From contig MVIG01000010.1 of assembly GCA_002086835.1 (NCBI GenBank), forward strand, positions 1 to 64,000: a stretch of 64,000 nt of DNA, given 5' to 3'. The DNA comes from Mycolicibacterium porcinum (lineage in GTDB: Bacteria > Actinomycetota > Actinomycetes > Mycobacteriales > Mycobacteriaceae). Below the pieces are notes generated by a model. That model made no database searches and was not told the origin of the DNA. It saw only the letters and a list, made by a program, of their open reading frames with translations. Of this stretch, positions 34,751-44,773 are shown piece after piece. The stretch's first letter is position 1, and each line of letters opens with the position of its first letter. Both the position numbers and the translations under genes were made by a program.

Positions 34751-34792
34751 AGCGCTGTGGCGGAGAACCGGGCCGAAAATCGCCACAGCGCT
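34751..34792. terminator. 12 bp inverted repeat after the GntP gene
   Basis: Perfect arms AGCGCTGTGGCG (34751-34762) and CGCCACAGCGCT (34781-34792) with an 18-base loop. It lies between the convergent GntP and tsnR genes, so a bidirectional hairpin terminator without a U tract is plausible. The same 12-mer occurs at 24869-24880, so it may instead be a dispersed protein-binding element. Confidence 0.5.
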
Positions 34793-34803
34793 GCATACGA
34801 GAG

Positions 34804-34832
34804 GGGCCGGCTCAGCCGAGCTGCGCCGGCCC
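34804..34832 (-). terminator. Hairpin at the end of the infC-rpmI-rplT-tsnR operon
   Basis: Arms GGGCCGGC (34804-34811) and GCCGGCCC (34825-34832) form a perfect 8 bp GC-rich stem with a 13-base loop. The stem begins at the tsnR stop codon. There is no clear U tract, which is common among mycobacterial terminators. Confidence 0.5.
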
Positions 34833-35611
34833 TAGGCGCGGTGGGCGCGGGCGCTCTGATACAGGCAGATCGACGCCGCCGAGGCGATGTTGAGGCTCTC
34901 GGAGTGACCGGGCATCGGAATGTGCACCCGATGGTCGGCAGCGGCGGCCAATTCGGTTGGCAGACCGTGGGCTTCGGGGCCGAACAGCCAGGCGGTGGGC
35001 CCGGCGAGGTCGGCATCGTCGAGGCTGACCTCGCCGTCGATCGTGGTGGCCAGCACCTGCAATCCTGCCGCCTGCAACCGTGCGACGGTGGCGGCCTCGT
35101 CGGGCTCGGCGATCACCGGCAGCGAGAAGATACTGCCCGCCGACGCCCGCAGGCACTTGCTGTTGTAGGGGTCGACGCTGTTGCCTGCCAGCACCACCGC
35201 GTCGGCACCCATCGCATCGGCCGCGCGGATCAGTGTGCCTGCGTTGCCCGGCTCCGAGGTCTGCACGGGCACCGCGATCAACCGGGGCGCGGTGGCCAGC
35301 ACGTCGTCGAGAGTGGTCTCCGGCAGCCGGCACACGGCCACCAGGCCGACGGGGGTCACGGTGTCGGACAAGGCTTTCGCCGCGCGTTCGGTCACCTCGT
35401 ACACCGGGGCGTCGGCGAGCAGATCGGCGAACCGGTCGATTGCCGCCGCGGTGGCGAACACCTCGGAAACGAGTCCGCGCCGCAACGCTGACTCGACGAG
35501 GTTGGGCCCTTCGGCGAGAAAGCGTGCGGCGCGGCGACGTGCGACGGCGCGATGCAGCTTTACGGCTGCGGCGACGCGATCAGCTCGCTCGGTGAGCGGA
35601 CTGATGGTCAG
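34832..35611 (-). CDS. tsnR: SpoU/TrmH family rRNA 2'-O-methyltransferase (TsnR-like)
   Basis: SPOUT-fold RNA methyltransferase. The N-terminal L30e-like substrate domain reads [38 protein letters not shown]. The catalytic knot has [31 protein letters not shown] and [22 protein letters not shown], which are SPOUT motifs 1-3. No ATG, GTG or TTG start includes the N-terminal domain; the first is TTG 35485. A CTG at 35611 overlaps the rplT stop as CTGA and restores the full domain, so I place the start there. The coding frame and family are secure; the start is inferred. Confidence 0.82.
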   Translation of the reverse strand: MTISPLTERADRVAAAVKLHRAVARRRAARFLAEGPNLVESALRRGLVSEVFATAAAIDRFADLLADAPVYEVTERAAKALSDTVTPVGLVAVCRLPETTLDDVLATAPRLIAVPVQTSEPGNAGTLIRAADAMGADAVVLAGNSVDPYNSKCLRASAGSIFSLPVIAEPDEAATVARLQAAGLQVLATTIDGEVSLDDADLAGPTAWLFGPEAHGLPTELAAAADHRVHIPMPGHSESLNIASAASICLYQSARAHRA

Positions 35612-35997
35612 GCGGCCTCACCCGAAGGAGCGTTGACGTCCTCGGGAAGAGCGGCCTTGGCGACCTCGACCAGCGCGGTGAACGCGGCGGCATCGCTCAC
35701 GGCGATCTCGGCCAGGTTCTTGCGGTCGACCTCGACGCCTGCAGCCTTGAGGCCCTGGATCAGGCGGTTGTAGGTGATGTCGTTGGCGCGGGCCGCAGCG
35801 TTGATACGCGAGATCCACAGCTTGCGGAACTCACCCTTGCGGGCACGACGGTCCCGGTAGGCGTAGGTCAGCGAGTGGAGCTGCTGCTCCTTGGCCTTGC
35901 GGTAGAGCCGCGACCGCTGACCGCGGTAGCCCTTCGAGGCCTTGAGGACTGTGCGCCGCTTCTTCTGGGCGTTGAGTGCGCGCTTCACGCGTGCCAT
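35608..35997 (-). CDS. rplT: 50S ribosomal protein L20
   Basis: Binds 23S rRNA early in 50S assembly. Sequence from [38 protein letters not shown] through the [10 protein letters not shown] motif is textbook L20, 129 residues. In several bacteria L20 represses its own operon by binding the infC-rpmI-rplT mRNA, so the operon leader here may be its target. It lies 40 bp after rpmI. Confidence 0.98.
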   Translation of the reverse strand: MARVKRALNAQKKRRTVLKASKGYRGQRSRLYRKAKEQQLHSLTYAYRDRRARKGEFRKLWISRINAAARANDITYNRLIQGLKAAGVEVDRKNLAEIAVSDAAAFTALVEVAKAALPEDVNAPSGEAA

Positions 35998-36037
35998 GGG
36001 ATGTTCCTATTCTCGTTCGGTACAGGGAGCGGCAGTA

Positions 36038-36232
36038 CTAGCCGTTGAGCAACTTGTTGACACGCTTGGTGTCGTTGGCTGCGACCACGGTGCGGCCGTC
36101 AAGCCGGCGGGTGCGCTTGGTGGCCTTGTGCTCCAGCAGGTGGCGGCGGCCGGCCTTCTGGCGCACGATCTTGCCGGTCCCGGTCTTGCGGAAGCGCTTC
36201 GATGCTCCGCTGTGGGTCTTCGCCTTGGGCAT
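36038..36232 (-). CDS. rpmI: 50S ribosomal protein L35
   Basis: A 64-residue basic ribosomal protein ([36 protein letters not shown]). It sits between infC (23 bp upstream) and rplT, the conserved order. ATG 36232. Confidence 0.98.
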   Translation of the reverse strand: MPKAKTHSGASKRFRKTGTGKIVRQKAGRRHLLEHKATKRTRRLDGRTVVAANDTKRVNKLLNG

Positions 36233-36255
36233 GAATCCTCAGTTCTGTGTTGAAA

Positions 36256-36855
<600 letters not shown>

Positions 36856-36859
36856 GGGG

Positions 36860-36865
36860 CCTCCT
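36860..36865 (-). promoter_or_regulatory. Perfect Shine-Dalgarno deciding the infC AUC start
   Basis: AGGAGG on the reverse strand, four bases before the ATC at 36855. It is the strongest ribosome-binding site in this operon and supports the non-AUG start. Confidence 0.85.
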
Positions 36866-36912
36866 ATGTTGGGTCTGCTGAGGAGACCCGCCCACCTGCA
36901 CATCTGCCCCGA

Positions 36913-36942
36913 AGAACAGAAAAGCCCTGCTCAAAGCAGGGC
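36913..36942 (-). terminator. Terminator-like hairpin (attenuator candidate) in the infC leader
   Basis: On the reverse strand, GCCCTGC (36936-36942)-TTTGA-GCAGGGC (36924-36930) forms a 7 bp stem followed by TTTTCTGTTCTTC, a good intrinsic-terminator shape. It lies about 60 bases before the infC ribosome-binding site, inside the transcript leader and with no gene end nearby, so it is an attenuator rather than an ordinary terminator. Control by L20, IF-3 or translation status is possible, as in other bacterial infC leaders. Confidence 0.72.
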
Positions 36943-37107
36943 CCAATGCCGACCGATCACGGCTTACGCCGCCTGTGCCTCCAATGGTGGAGCACAGAAA
37001 CCGGTGCCCGAGGACACCGGCGACCGGACCGTTGTACCTTGTGGCCAACGGTGGGAGTGGGACTCCACTTGCTGTCCCTGACATGAGCCGGGACGGTCGC
37101 GCATGAC

Positions 37108-37116
37108 AGTCTAGCA
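37108..37116 (-). promoter_or_regulatory. Extended -10 promoter for infC-rpmI-rplT-tsnR
   Basis: Reverse-strand TGC-TAGACT is an extended -10 (TGN TANNNT). I see no good -35, as is common with extended -10 promoters. Transcription would begin near 37100, giving a leader of roughly 245 bases before the infC AUC codon. It lies in front of the divergent DUF1844 gene. Confidence 0.55.
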
Positions 37117-37119
37117 GGC

Positions 37120-37479
37120 ATGACCGATCCGACTGAAACGCCCGACGACGCGACGCCGCAGGTGCGGGAGCTTGCCGACATTCCCGCCGTGGAAGTGATC
37201 ACCCGGGCGGCAGTCATGTTGATGAGCGCCGCGGCCGAGAAGATCGGCCTTTCCGCCGAGGATCCCGACGATAGCCCGCACCGTGATCTTGATGAAGCCC
37301 GCCGGATCATCACCGCGCTGGCCGGGCTCGTGACGGCCTCGGCCGAATATCTGGGACCGCACGCGGGCCCGGTGCGCGACGGTCTCAAGAGCCTGCAGCT
37401 GGCGTTCCGCGAAGCCAGCGCGCATCCGGACGAGCCGGGCAAAGGCCCGGGCGAGAAGTACACCGGCCCGGTCTGGTAA
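37120..37479 (+). CDS. DUF1844 family protein
   Basis: A 119-residue actinobacterial protein. The DUF1844 core is visible: VEVITRAAVMLMSAAAEKIGLSAEDPDDSPHRDLDEARRIITALAGLVTASAEYLGPHAGPVRDGLKSLQLAFREA, mainly helical. The acidic N terminus and the tail GKGPGEKYTGPVW are typical. No enzymatic motif and no membrane segment. It is divergent from infC; its function is unknown. Position next to translation genes is conserved in mycobacteria as I recall. Confidence 0.85.
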   Translation: MTDPTETPDDATPQVRELADIPAVEVITRAAVMLMSAAAEKIGLSAEDPDDSPHRDLDEARRIITALAGLVTASAEYLGPHAGPVRDGLKSLQLAFREASAHPDEPGKGPGEKYTGPVW

Positions 37480-37546
37480 TCACCTGGGCGGTGTCTGTGC
37501 GCGCGATGAACCCAATTGACGGGTTGACCGCCTATTCTCCGGGCGT

Positions 37547-40500
37547 ATGACCGTCATCAGCCGCGGCCACCGCACCGGGGTGCAGTCCGCGTCGAGGTTC
37601 TCCTGGGTTCCGGCGGCAGCCGGTTGGATCGTCGGGATCATCGCGACCCTGTCGCTGATCGCCAGTGTGTCTCCGGCGGTGCGCTGGCTGATCCAGGTGC
37701 CGCGGGAGTTCGTCAACGACTACATCTTCAACTTCCCCGACACCAGCTTCGCGTGGGCGTTCGTGCTGGCGCTGCTGGCCGCCGCACTGGCGGCCCGCAA
37801 GCGGATCGCCTGGTGGATTCTCGTGCTCTACATGGTGGGCGCGATCGGCTGGAACCTCGGCGATCTCGCCACCGGCGGCGACGCCGTCGCCGACGACATC
37901 GGCGAGGTCATCGGCGTGGTGTTCCACGTGGTGGCCATCGTGGCGCTGGTGCTGGCCCGTAACCAGTTCTGGGCGAAGGTACGTCGCGGCGCCCTGCTGA
38001 AGTCCGCCGTGGTCCTGGTCGCGGGCATGGCGATCGGCATCCTGGCCGCGTGGGGGCTGCTCGAGCTGTTCCCCGGCACCCTGGCCCCGGAGTGGCGGCT
38101 GCTGTACGCGGTCAACCGGGTGAGCGGGTTCGCGACCGTGCCGACCGAGGTATTCGAGGGCTATTCGCACACCTTCCTCAACGCCATCTTCGGGTTGTTC
38201 GGCGCACTCGCGCTGATGGCCGCCGCAATCGTGCTCTTCCAGTCGCAACGCGCCTCGAATGCGCTGACCGGTGAGGACGAATCGGCGATCCGCGGGCTGC
38301 TCGAGGTCTACGGCAAGAACGATTCGCTGGGGTACTTCGCCACCCGGCGCGACAAGTCGGTGGTGTTCGCCCCCAATGGCCGGGCGGCGATCGCCTACCG
38401 TGTCGAGGTCGGCGTGTGCCTGGCCGGCGGTGACCCGGTCGGCGATCCCAAGGCCTGGCCGCAGGCGATCGCGGCCTGGCTGCAGTTGTGCCAGACCTAC
38501 GGCTGGGCGCCGGGCGTGATGGGTGCCAGTTCGGCGGCGGCCGAGGCGTTCCGGGCCGCCGGGCTCAACGCGCTGCAACTCGGCGACGAGGCCATCCTGT
38601 ACCCGGATCACTTCCGGCTGTCCGGGCCCGACATGCGCGCGGTGCGCCAGGCGGTCACCCGGGCCCGGCGGGCAGGCACCTCGGTGCGGATCCGACGCCA
38701 CCGTGAGCTGGACCAGGCCGAGATGGCCGAGGTGATCCGCCGCGCCGACGCCTGGCGCGACACCGAGACCGAACGCGGATTCTCGATGGCGCTGGGCCGG
38801 CTCGGTGATCCGGCCGACGGTGACTGCCTGCTCGTCGAGGCGGTGCAACAGCGCCAGGGCAGCTCCGAACCCGAGGTGGTCGCGTTGCTGTCGCTGGTGC
38901 CGTGGGGCACCAACGGCGTCTCGCTCGACGTCATGCGCCGTTCCCCGCAATCCCCCAACGGCACCATCGAGCTGATGGTCAGCGAACTGTGCATGCAGTC
39001 CGAAGGCATTGGGGTCACCCGTATTTCACTGAACTTCGCGATGTTCCGGTCGGCCTTTCAGCAGGGTGCGCAGCTGGGCGCCGGCCCGGTGGCCCGGCTG
39101 TGGCGCGCCCTGCTGGTGTTCTTCTCCCGCTGGTGGCAGCTGGAAACGCTGTACCGATCGAACATGAAGTACCAGCCGGAGTGGGTCCCCCGCTATGCCT
39201 GCTACGAGGACGCCCGGCTGATCCCCCGGGTCGGGGTGGCCTCGGTGATCGCCGAGGGATTCCTGGTCCTGCCCTTCTCCCGGCGCAACAAGCAACACAC
39301 CGGTGAACACGTGGCGGCTCCCGCCGACCTGGTGGGGTCGGGCCGGCTGCACCACGACGGCAGCGCTCCGGACCTCAACGGGCTGCGCGACGATCTGGCT
39401 GACGACGACAGACAACGCCTGCCCGAGCAGGTCCGGGTCCGGATGGCCAAGCTGCGCCAGTTGCAGGAGAACGGTGTCGATGCCTATCCGGTGGGCCGGG
39501 CTCCCAGCCATACCGTCGCGGCCGCACTGGAATCCGCCGACGGTCAGACCGTCACCGTGGCCGGTCGTATCCTGCGGATCCGGGATTACGGCGGCGTGCT
39601 GTTCGCCCAGCTGCGCGATTGGTCGGGCGAAGTCCAGCTGTTGCTCGACAACGCCCGCCTGACCGATGCCCGCACCGCGGACTTCACCGCGACGATCGAC
39701 CTCGGCGATCTGATCGAGGTCACCGGTTCGATGGGGCACAGCCGCAACGGCACGCACTCACTGCTGGTCGACAGTTGGCGACTGATCGGCAAATGCCTGC
39801 GCCCGCTGCCGGACAAATGGAAGGGCCTGACCGACCAGGAGGCCCGGGTACGGGCCCGCTACGTGGACCTCGCCGTCAACACCGAGGCACGGGACCTGAT
39901 CCGGGCCCGCAGCGGCGCGCTGCACGCCATCCGGGAAACGCTGTATGCCAAGGGTTTCCTCGAGGTGGAGACCCCGATCCTGCAACAGATCCACGGCGGC
40001 GCCAACGCCCGGCCGTTCCTGACCCACATCAACGCCTACGACCTCGACCTGTACCTGCGGATCGCGCCGGAGCTCTATCTCAAGCGGCTGTGCGTCGGCG
40101 GCGTCGAGCGGGTCTTCGAACTGGGCCGTGCGTTCCGCAACGAAGGCGTGGATTTCAGCCACAACCCGGAGTTCACCCTGCTGGAGGCCTACCAGGCGCA
40201 TGCCGACTACAACGTGTGGATCGACGGGTGCCGCGAGCTGATCCAGAACGCGGCACAGGCCGCCAACGGAGCCCAGGTCTTCCAGCGGCCACGCGCCGAC
40301 GGTGTCCTCGAGCCGGTCGACATCTCGGGCCGGTGGGCGGTCAAGACCGTGCACGACGCGGTCTCGGAGGCCCTCGGCGAGCACGTCACCGTCGAGACGG
40401 ATCTGACCACGCTGCGCCGGTTGTGCGATGCCGCGCAGATCCCGTACCTGACGCACTGGGACGCCGGGGCCGTGGTGCTGGAGATGTACGAGCACCTCGT

Positions 40501-40873
40501 CGAGGACCGGACCGAGGAGCCGACGTTCTACAAGGACTTCCCGACCTCGGTGTCGCCGCTGACGCGGCCGCACCGCAGCATCCCCGGGGTGGCCGAACGT
40601 TGGGACCTGGTGGCCTGGGGTGTCGAACTGGGCACCGCCTACAGCGAACTCACGGACCCTGTCGAACAGCGCCGCCGGCTGCAGGAACAGTCTTTGCTGG
40701 CCTCGGGAGGTGACCCCGAGGCGATGGAACTCGACGAGGACTTCCTGCAAGCCATGGAGTACGCGATGCCGCCGACGGGTGGTCTCGGCATGGGCGTGGA
40801 CCGGGTGGTCATGCTGATAACTGGCCGTAGCATCCGCGAAACACTGCCGTTTCCCCTGGCCAAACCTCGTTAA
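37547..40873 (+). CDS. lysX: LysX: phosphatidylglycerol lysyltransferase fused to lysyl-tRNA synthetase
   Basis: A 1108-residue two-part enzyme that makes lysyl-phosphatidylglycerol, giving resistance to cationic antimicrobials. The N terminus has about six membrane segments (residues 20-235). A cytosolic DUF2156/GNAT-like lysyltransferase domain follows (about 250-570, [35 protein letters not shown]). The C-terminal part is a class II lysyl-tRNA synthetase: an OB fold ([27 protein letters not shown]), motif 2 ([28 protein letters not shown]) and motif 3 ([13 protein letters not shown]). It supplies Lys-tRNA for the membrane domain. The M. tuberculosis equivalent is Rv1640c. Confidence 0.96.
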   Translation: MTVISRGHRTGVQSASRFSWVPAAAGWIVGIIATLSLIASVSPAVRWLIQVPREFVNDYIFNFPDTSFAWAFVLALLAAALAARKRIAWWILVLYMVGAIGWNLGDLATGGDAVADDIGEVIGVVFHVVAIVALVLARNQFWAKVRRGALLKSAVVLVAGMAIGILAAWGLLELFPGTLAPEWRLLYAVNRVSGFATVPTEVFEGYSHTFLNAIFGLFGALALMAAAIVLFQSQRASNALTGEDESAIRGLLEVYGKNDSLGYFATRRDKSVVFAPNGRAAIAYRVEVGVCLAGGDPVGDPKAWPQAIAAWLQLCQTYGWAPGVMGASSAAAEAFRAAGLNALQLGDEAILYPDHFRLSGPDMRAVRQAVTRARRAGTSVRIRRHRELDQAEMAEVIRRADAWRDTETERGFSMALGRLGDPADGDCLLVEAVQQRQGSSEPEVVALLSLVPWGTNGVSLDVMRRSPQSPNGTIELMVSELCMQSEGIGVTRISLNFAMFRSAFQQGAQLGAGPVARLWRALLVFFSRWWQLETLYRSNMKYQPEWVPRYACYEDARLIPRVGVASVIAEGFLVLPFSRRNKQHTGEHVAAPADLVGSGRLHHDGSAPDLNGLRDDLADDDRQRLPEQVRVRMAKLRQLQENGVDAYPVGRAPSHTVAAALESADGQTVTVAGRILRIRDYGGVLFAQLRDWSGEVQLLLDNARLTDARTADFTATIDLGDLIEVTGSMGHSRNGTHSLLVDSWRLIGKCLRPLPDKWKGLTDQEARVRARYVDLAVNTEARDLIRARSGALHAIRETLYAKGFLEVETPILQQIHGGANARPFLTHINAYDLDLYLRIAPELYLKRLCVGGVERVFELGRAFRNEGVDFSHNPEFTLLEAYQAHADYNVWIDGCRELIQNAAQAANGAQVFQRPRADGVLEPVDISGRWAVKTVHDAVSEALGEHVTVETDLTTLRRLCDAAQIPYLTHWDAGAVVLEMYEHLVEDRTEEPTFYKDFPTSVSPLTRPHRSIPGVAERWDLVAWGVELGTAYSELTDPVEQRRRLQEQSLLASGGDPEAMELDEDFLQAMEYAMPPTGGLGMGVDRVVMLITGRSIRETLPFPLAKPR

Positions 40874-40920
40874 CAGGGCGTTCACAGCCGATCACAAGAT
40901 TCGGCGACCACGATACTGGT

Positions 40921-42282
40921 GTGACGTTCACTCACCACCTGTCCTTGATGCACGGCTGGGTTCCGACCAGTGTCCAAGTCATCACCGCCGTGGTGCTGAT
41001 CGCCGCGATCGGCTGGCGTACCCGCCGCTGGGCGCTCATGTGGCTGCCGCTGGCGGCTGCGGTCGGCGGCATCCTGGTCGCCGGCACCAACTGGTACATC
41101 GAATCCGAGGGGCTGGCCGGCAACCCCGCACCCCGGTCGCTGTGGGTGTGGATCGCGCTGACGGGGGTGGCCGTGGTGGTCCTACTGGCCGGATGGCGCG
41201 GTAGCCGGTGGTGGCGGCGCGGCACCGCCGTCATGGCCGTGCCGATGACCCTGCTGTGCACGGCCCTGGCGCTGAACCTGTGGGTGGGCTACTTCCCCTG
41301 GGTGCAGACGGCCTGGAACCAGTTGACGGCCGGACCACTACCCGACCAGACCGATCAGGTCACCGTGGCCGCGATGCAGCGCCAGGGCACCATCCCCGCG
41401 AAGGGCAGCGTCGTTCCGGTCGAGATCCCCAACACCGCTTCGGGCTTCCGCCATCGCGGTGAGTACGTGTACCTGCCGCCGGCCTGGTTCGCCTCCAACC
41501 CCGCACCGCAGTTGCCGACCGTCATGATGATCGGCGGCGAGTTCAACACCCCCGCCGACTGGATGCGGGCCGGCAACGTGATCAAGACGCTGGACGACTT
41601 CGCCGCCGCGCACCACGGCTACGCGCCGGTGCTGGTGTTCGTCGACCCGGGCGGCACGTTCAACAACGACACCGAGTGCGTCAACGGCAAGCGCGGAAAC
41701 TCCGCCGATCACCTCACCAAAGACGTTGTGCCCTATATGAACACCCATTACGGGGTCAGGCCGGCCGCCGCCAACTGGGGCATCGTCGGCTGGTCCATGG
41801 GCGGCACCTGCGCGGTGGACCTCGCCGTCATGCACCCGGAGTTGTTCAGTGCGTTCGTCGACATCGCCGGAGACATGGGCCCGAACTCGGGCACCAAGGC
41901 GCAGACCATCGACCGGCTGTTCGGCGGGAACGCCGCAGCCTGGGACGCCTTCGACCCGAGCACTGTGATCAACAAGCACGGCCAGTACGACCAGACGGCC
42001 GGCTGGTTCGACGTCAACGACACCTCGACAGCAGGCAAGCCCGCAGCACGCGCCAACGATCAGGCCAAGGCCGCCAACGCCCTGTGTGCCCTCGGTTCGA
42101 AGCACGGCATCTCCTGCGCCGTCGTGACCCACCAGGGCACCCACGACTGGCCGTTCGCCAGCCACGCGTTCACCGCCGCGCTGCCCTGGCTGGCCGGCGT
42201 CCTCGACACCCCGCAGGTACCGGCGATCGGACTGCCTCAGTCATCGCCGTCGGCGACCTATATCCAGACCGCCGCCAAATAG
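40921..42282 (+). CDS. Membrane-anchored esterase (antigen 85/esterase-D-like alpha/beta hydrolase)
   Basis: A 453-residue protein. Four hydrophobic segments at the N terminus (residues about 15-120, including VQVITAVVLIAAIGW and LWVWIALTGVAVVVLLAGW) are followed by an alpha/beta hydrolase domain of the putative-esterase type. The nucleophile is in IVGWSMGGTCAVDLAV (GWSMG). A candidate acid lies downstream, and the histidine is in VTHQGTHDWPFASHAF. It begins 47 bp after lysX (GTG 40921). It resembles Rv1639c, which follows lysX in M. tuberculosis. The catalytic domain probably faces the periplasm; the substrate is unknown. Confidence 0.87.
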   Translation: MTFTHHLSLMHGWVPTSVQVITAVVLIAAIGWRTRRWALMWLPLAAAVGGILVAGTNWYIESEGLAGNPAPRSLWVWIALTGVAVVVLLAGWRGSRWWRRGTAVMAVPMTLLCTALALNLWVGYFPWVQTAWNQLTAGPLPDQTDQVTVAAMQRQGTIPAKGSVVPVEIPNTASGFRHRGEYVYLPPAWFASNPAPQLPTVMMIGGEFNTPADWMRAGNVIKTLDDFAAAHHGYAPVLVFVDPGGTFNNDTECVNGKRGNSADHLTKDVVPYMNTHYGVRPAAANWGIVGWSMGGTCAVDLAVMHPELFSAFVDIAGDMGPNSGTKAQTIDRLFGGNAAAWDAFDPSTVINKHGQYDQTAGWFDVNDTSTAGKPAARANDQAKAANALCALGSKHGISCAVVTHQGTHDWPFASHAFTAALPWLAGVLDTPQVPAIGLPQSSPSATYIQTAAK

Positions 42283-42285
42283 TCG

Positions 42286-43362
42286 TCAGTAGTCGGATTC
42301 GGCCGCGCGGATCTCGGCGAGGAACGCGTCGGATGCCCCGGCCAGCCGCGCCCGGGCGAAGGCCCGCACCCTCTCGCGGTCGGATGCGGACTCGCCGGCA
42401 CCCGGGGACCCGACCCGTACCGAGGTCTGTGACCAGTCCACGTTCCAGGCCCGAGTTTCGGTGAGCGGCTGCCCATCCGGATCACGCAACGGCAGGACGG
42501 CGCGGCCGGCCGCGTCGAGCACGCCGGAGCCGTCGCAGCCACCGGCGCGCAGCTCCACACCGATGCCTGCCGCTGAATCCCGGCCCACGAGCGCCACCCG
42601 CACCACCGCGCCGTCGGCGGTGACCGACCAGTCGACGGTGTCCTCGGCGGCGTCGAAGACTCCGGGCGGCACCGCCGACCAGTCGACGGTCGCCACCCCT
42701 CGGGCGATCAGGCCGGCTCGGTTCGGCCCGTCGCCGGCCCCGGCCGCCAGGGCGTAGTCCGCACGCCGGGCCGCCGCAGTGGCGGTGTCCGGCCAGTCCA
42801 GCCCGATCCCAGCGGCCAGCTCCCGGCATCGCCCGACCAACTCGGCAACTCTCGGATCACCTTGACCGGCCAGGAAATTCAGCGTCTCCCGATGAGGTGC
42901 CAGCAAGCCTTCCACATCGGAATCCAGAGTGTCGTCGGTGAAGAAGTCTTCGGCCGCCACTGTCAGCAGCGCCAGCTCCGCGTCGAGCACCGGGCCCTCC
43001 AGCGCCGCGATACCGTCCCGGTCGCTGGCCGGCCACCACCGGCGCAGCCAGTGACCGATTGCCAAGCGCCGCAACGCGTCCACCGAACCGGGCAGGACGT
43101 CCACCCCCGGCAGGTCGAGACGTGGCCCGGGTTCCCGGTGGCGCAGCGCGTCCAGGACCGCGACGTGGCCGGGCTCGCCGAGCACACGCCACAGCCAATC
43201 CGCACGCTCGGGGTCGGTGAAGGTGATGGAAGGTGGTTCGCCTGCGCCTCCATCGACGACCCACGACAGCACGGCGCCGCTGACCTCGAGGACAGCGACC
43301 AAGGGCGCATGCTCATCCAGCGCGCCCATGCTCCACAGGCCGGCGTCAGCACCCAGTATCAC
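42286..43362 (-). CDS. Unrecognised protein of the CHAT-associated cluster (gene A)
   Basis: A 358-residue protein that I cannot assign to a family. It starts at GTG 43362, overlapping the stop of the 452-residue upstream gene as GTGA. The N terminus (VILGADAGLWSMGALDEHAPLVAVLEVSGAVLSWVVDGG) looks like alternating beta strands. Residues 90-160 are helical with the acidic run EDFFTDDTLDSDVEGLLAPHRE. The C-terminal part has repeated strand-rich WxV segments (VDWSAVPPGVFDAAEDTVDWSVTADGAVVRVALVGRD) and ends in an alanine-rich helix. No signal peptide, membrane segment or catalytic motif seen. The larger frame reaching 44037 is antiframe of the neighbour. Confidence 0.65.
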   Translation of the reverse strand: MILGADAGLWSMGALDEHAPLVAVLEVSGAVLSWVVDGGAGEPPSITFTDPERADWLWRVLGEPGHVAVLDALRHREPGPRLDLPGVDVLPGSVDALRRLAIGHWLRRWWPASDRDGIAALEGPVLDAELALLTVAAEDFFTDDTLDSDVEGLLAPHRETLNFLAGQGDPRVAELVGRCRELAAGIGLDWPDTATAAARRADYALAAGAGDGPNRAGLIARGVATVDWSAVPPGVFDAAEDTVDWSVTADGAVVRVALVGRDSAAGIGVELRAGGCDGSGVLDAAGRAVLPLRDPDGQPLTETRAWNVDWSQTSVRVGSPGAGESASDRERVRAFARARLAGASDAFLAEIRAAESDY

Positions 43363-44717
43363 TGCGCCACCTGCACTTCCAGCATCGCCTTGATCCGCTG
43401 CCGATGGTCGAGGCTGACCGATCTGGCCACCCCTTCGAGCAGGGACCTCAGGTCGTCGATGTCGGCGCAGGATTCCTGCCACACGTCGCGGCCGTGCAGC
43501 CGCGCCCACAACCGGCTCAGATAGGGCCTGGCGAACGCGGCGAGGTCGTCGATGACCTGCTGTTGGCGGGGGTGCACCGGGGTGCCTGCCGCCAGATAGC
43601 GACGGGCATGCAGCACATAGGCCTCCTTGGCCAGCCGGGCCTGGATACGGGACGACAGTTGATGGCGGCCCGGCGCCGATGCGTCGAGCGGATGCAGGTC
43701 GATCGCCACCTCGATCCCGGTGAGCAGCGCGGCCTGTTTGTCCTCGGCGAGCAGCCCCCACGGGGCACAGGCCCGGTCCACCTCCTCGGCGCACAGCAGC
43801 GGGAGATCGGGCAGCTCGTCGCGGTCCAGGGCCCGGCGCAAGGTGGCTCGCACCCGGTCCACCACGCTGCGGTCCAGCGGCCGGTCCCCCTCGGCGGGTG
43901 CGCTGATCGGCGGAGGCTGTTGGGGCAGAACCGAACTGAGGCCGATTTCGACAATCGACCAGGGCAGGCCGGCATCGGCGCGTCGAGCCAGGGCACCCAG
44001 GTTGTAGGGCGTGGCGTCGGCCACCAACGCCGACCACACCCGCTGGCGGGCCGCCTCGCTCCGGTGGCTGTCGCCCGGGCCGAGCACGGTGGCCAATCCG
44101 GCGAAGAACGGACCGGTGATGGCGTCCGAGGCGACGACATCAGCCCAGCTGCGTTCGAGCTGGTGATGCAACCGATCGACGACCTGCGGCTCGGCCACGT
44201 AGGTGTTGAGGGCCTCGATCGCGGTGCGGTCACGACCCCCGTGCATCTCGGCCAGTACCTCGGCGGCCACCTGCGCGCGGTCGGAGGCCGGGGCGCCCCG
44301 GGTCACCGCGAGTTCGAAACACGCCGGGAAGTACAGCTCCTGGGCGTTGCCCGAGGTGATCCGCAGCCGCCTGCGCTGCCGTTTGAGCTCCGTGAACCAG
44401 GCCGCGGCGGCACGCAGGTGGGGCCCGCTGCGCACCATCTGCTCGTGCAGGTCGGCCGCCACATCGGGCGCCAGCACCGGTGCCGAGAAGTGGGTGTTGC
44501 TGCGCAGTCTGAGCACCAGGGGGTCGATGATCCGTTTGACGGTCCGACGCAGCGGCCCGCCGTCCTCACCGCTGAACACCTCGACGCCGGGGCCGAGCGC
44601 ACGCCAGGCCCGATCGATCACGGCGCGGCGGGGCTGCGCGGAACTCTGGCCCGAATTCGCGCCCGGCGCGGGGCCGGCCTGCGCCCCTGCGGTATCGGAC
44701 CCGATGCTCACCGGCAC
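43359..44717 (-). CDS. Unrecognised helical protein of the CHAT-associated cluster (gene B)
   Basis: A 452-residue, mostly helical, arginine-rich protein of unknown family. After a low-complexity start (residues 1-35) it reads as long amphipathic helices (RRTVKRIIDPLVLRLRSN, DLHEQMVRSGPHLRAAAAWFTELKRQRRRLRI, QARLAKEAYVLHARRYLAAG, QVIDDLAAFARPYLSRLWARLHGRD). No transmembrane segment, Walker motif or nuclease motif is seen. The start is GTG 44717 or GTG 44711. It is coupled to gene A by a GTGA overlap. The same direction as the TPR and CHAT genes suggests one functional unit, although a gene on the other strand intervenes. Confidence 0.68.
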   Translation of the reverse strand: MPVSIGSDTAGAQAGPAPGANSGQSSAQPRRAVIDRAWRALGPGVEVFSGEDGGPLRRTVKRIIDPLVLRLRSNTHFSAPVLAPDVAADLHEQMVRSGPHLRAAAAWFTELKRQRRRLRITSGNAQELYFPACFELAVTRGAPASDRAQVAAEVLAEMHGGRDRTAIEALNTYVAEPQVVDRLHHQLERSWADVVASDAITGPFFAGLATVLGPGDSHRSEAARQRVWSALVADATPYNLGALARRADAGLPWSIVEIGLSSVLPQQPPPISAPAEGDRPLDRSVVDRVRATLRRALDRDELPDLPLLCAEEVDRACAPWGLLAEDKQAALLTGIEVAIDLHPLDASAPGRHQLSSRIQARLAKEAYVLHARRYLAAGTPVHPRQQQVIDDLAAFARPYLSRLWARLHGRDVWQESCADIDDLRSLLEGVARSVSLDHRQRIKAMLEVQVAQ

Positions 44718-44773
44718 CAGGATAGAGCCGAAGTTGGGTTCGGTAGCGCTCCCCCGGCCGGACCCTTGGCGTC

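Noticed and set aside
37532-38950. A 472-codon reverse frame opposite lysX
   Set aside because: Antisense to the membrane domain of lysX, which has a full family match on the other strand.
42286-44037. A 583-codon single gene instead of two overlapping genes
   Set aside because: The first 225 codons are an off-frame of the 452-residue gene. The GTGA overlap at 43359-43362 gives a clean start for the second gene.
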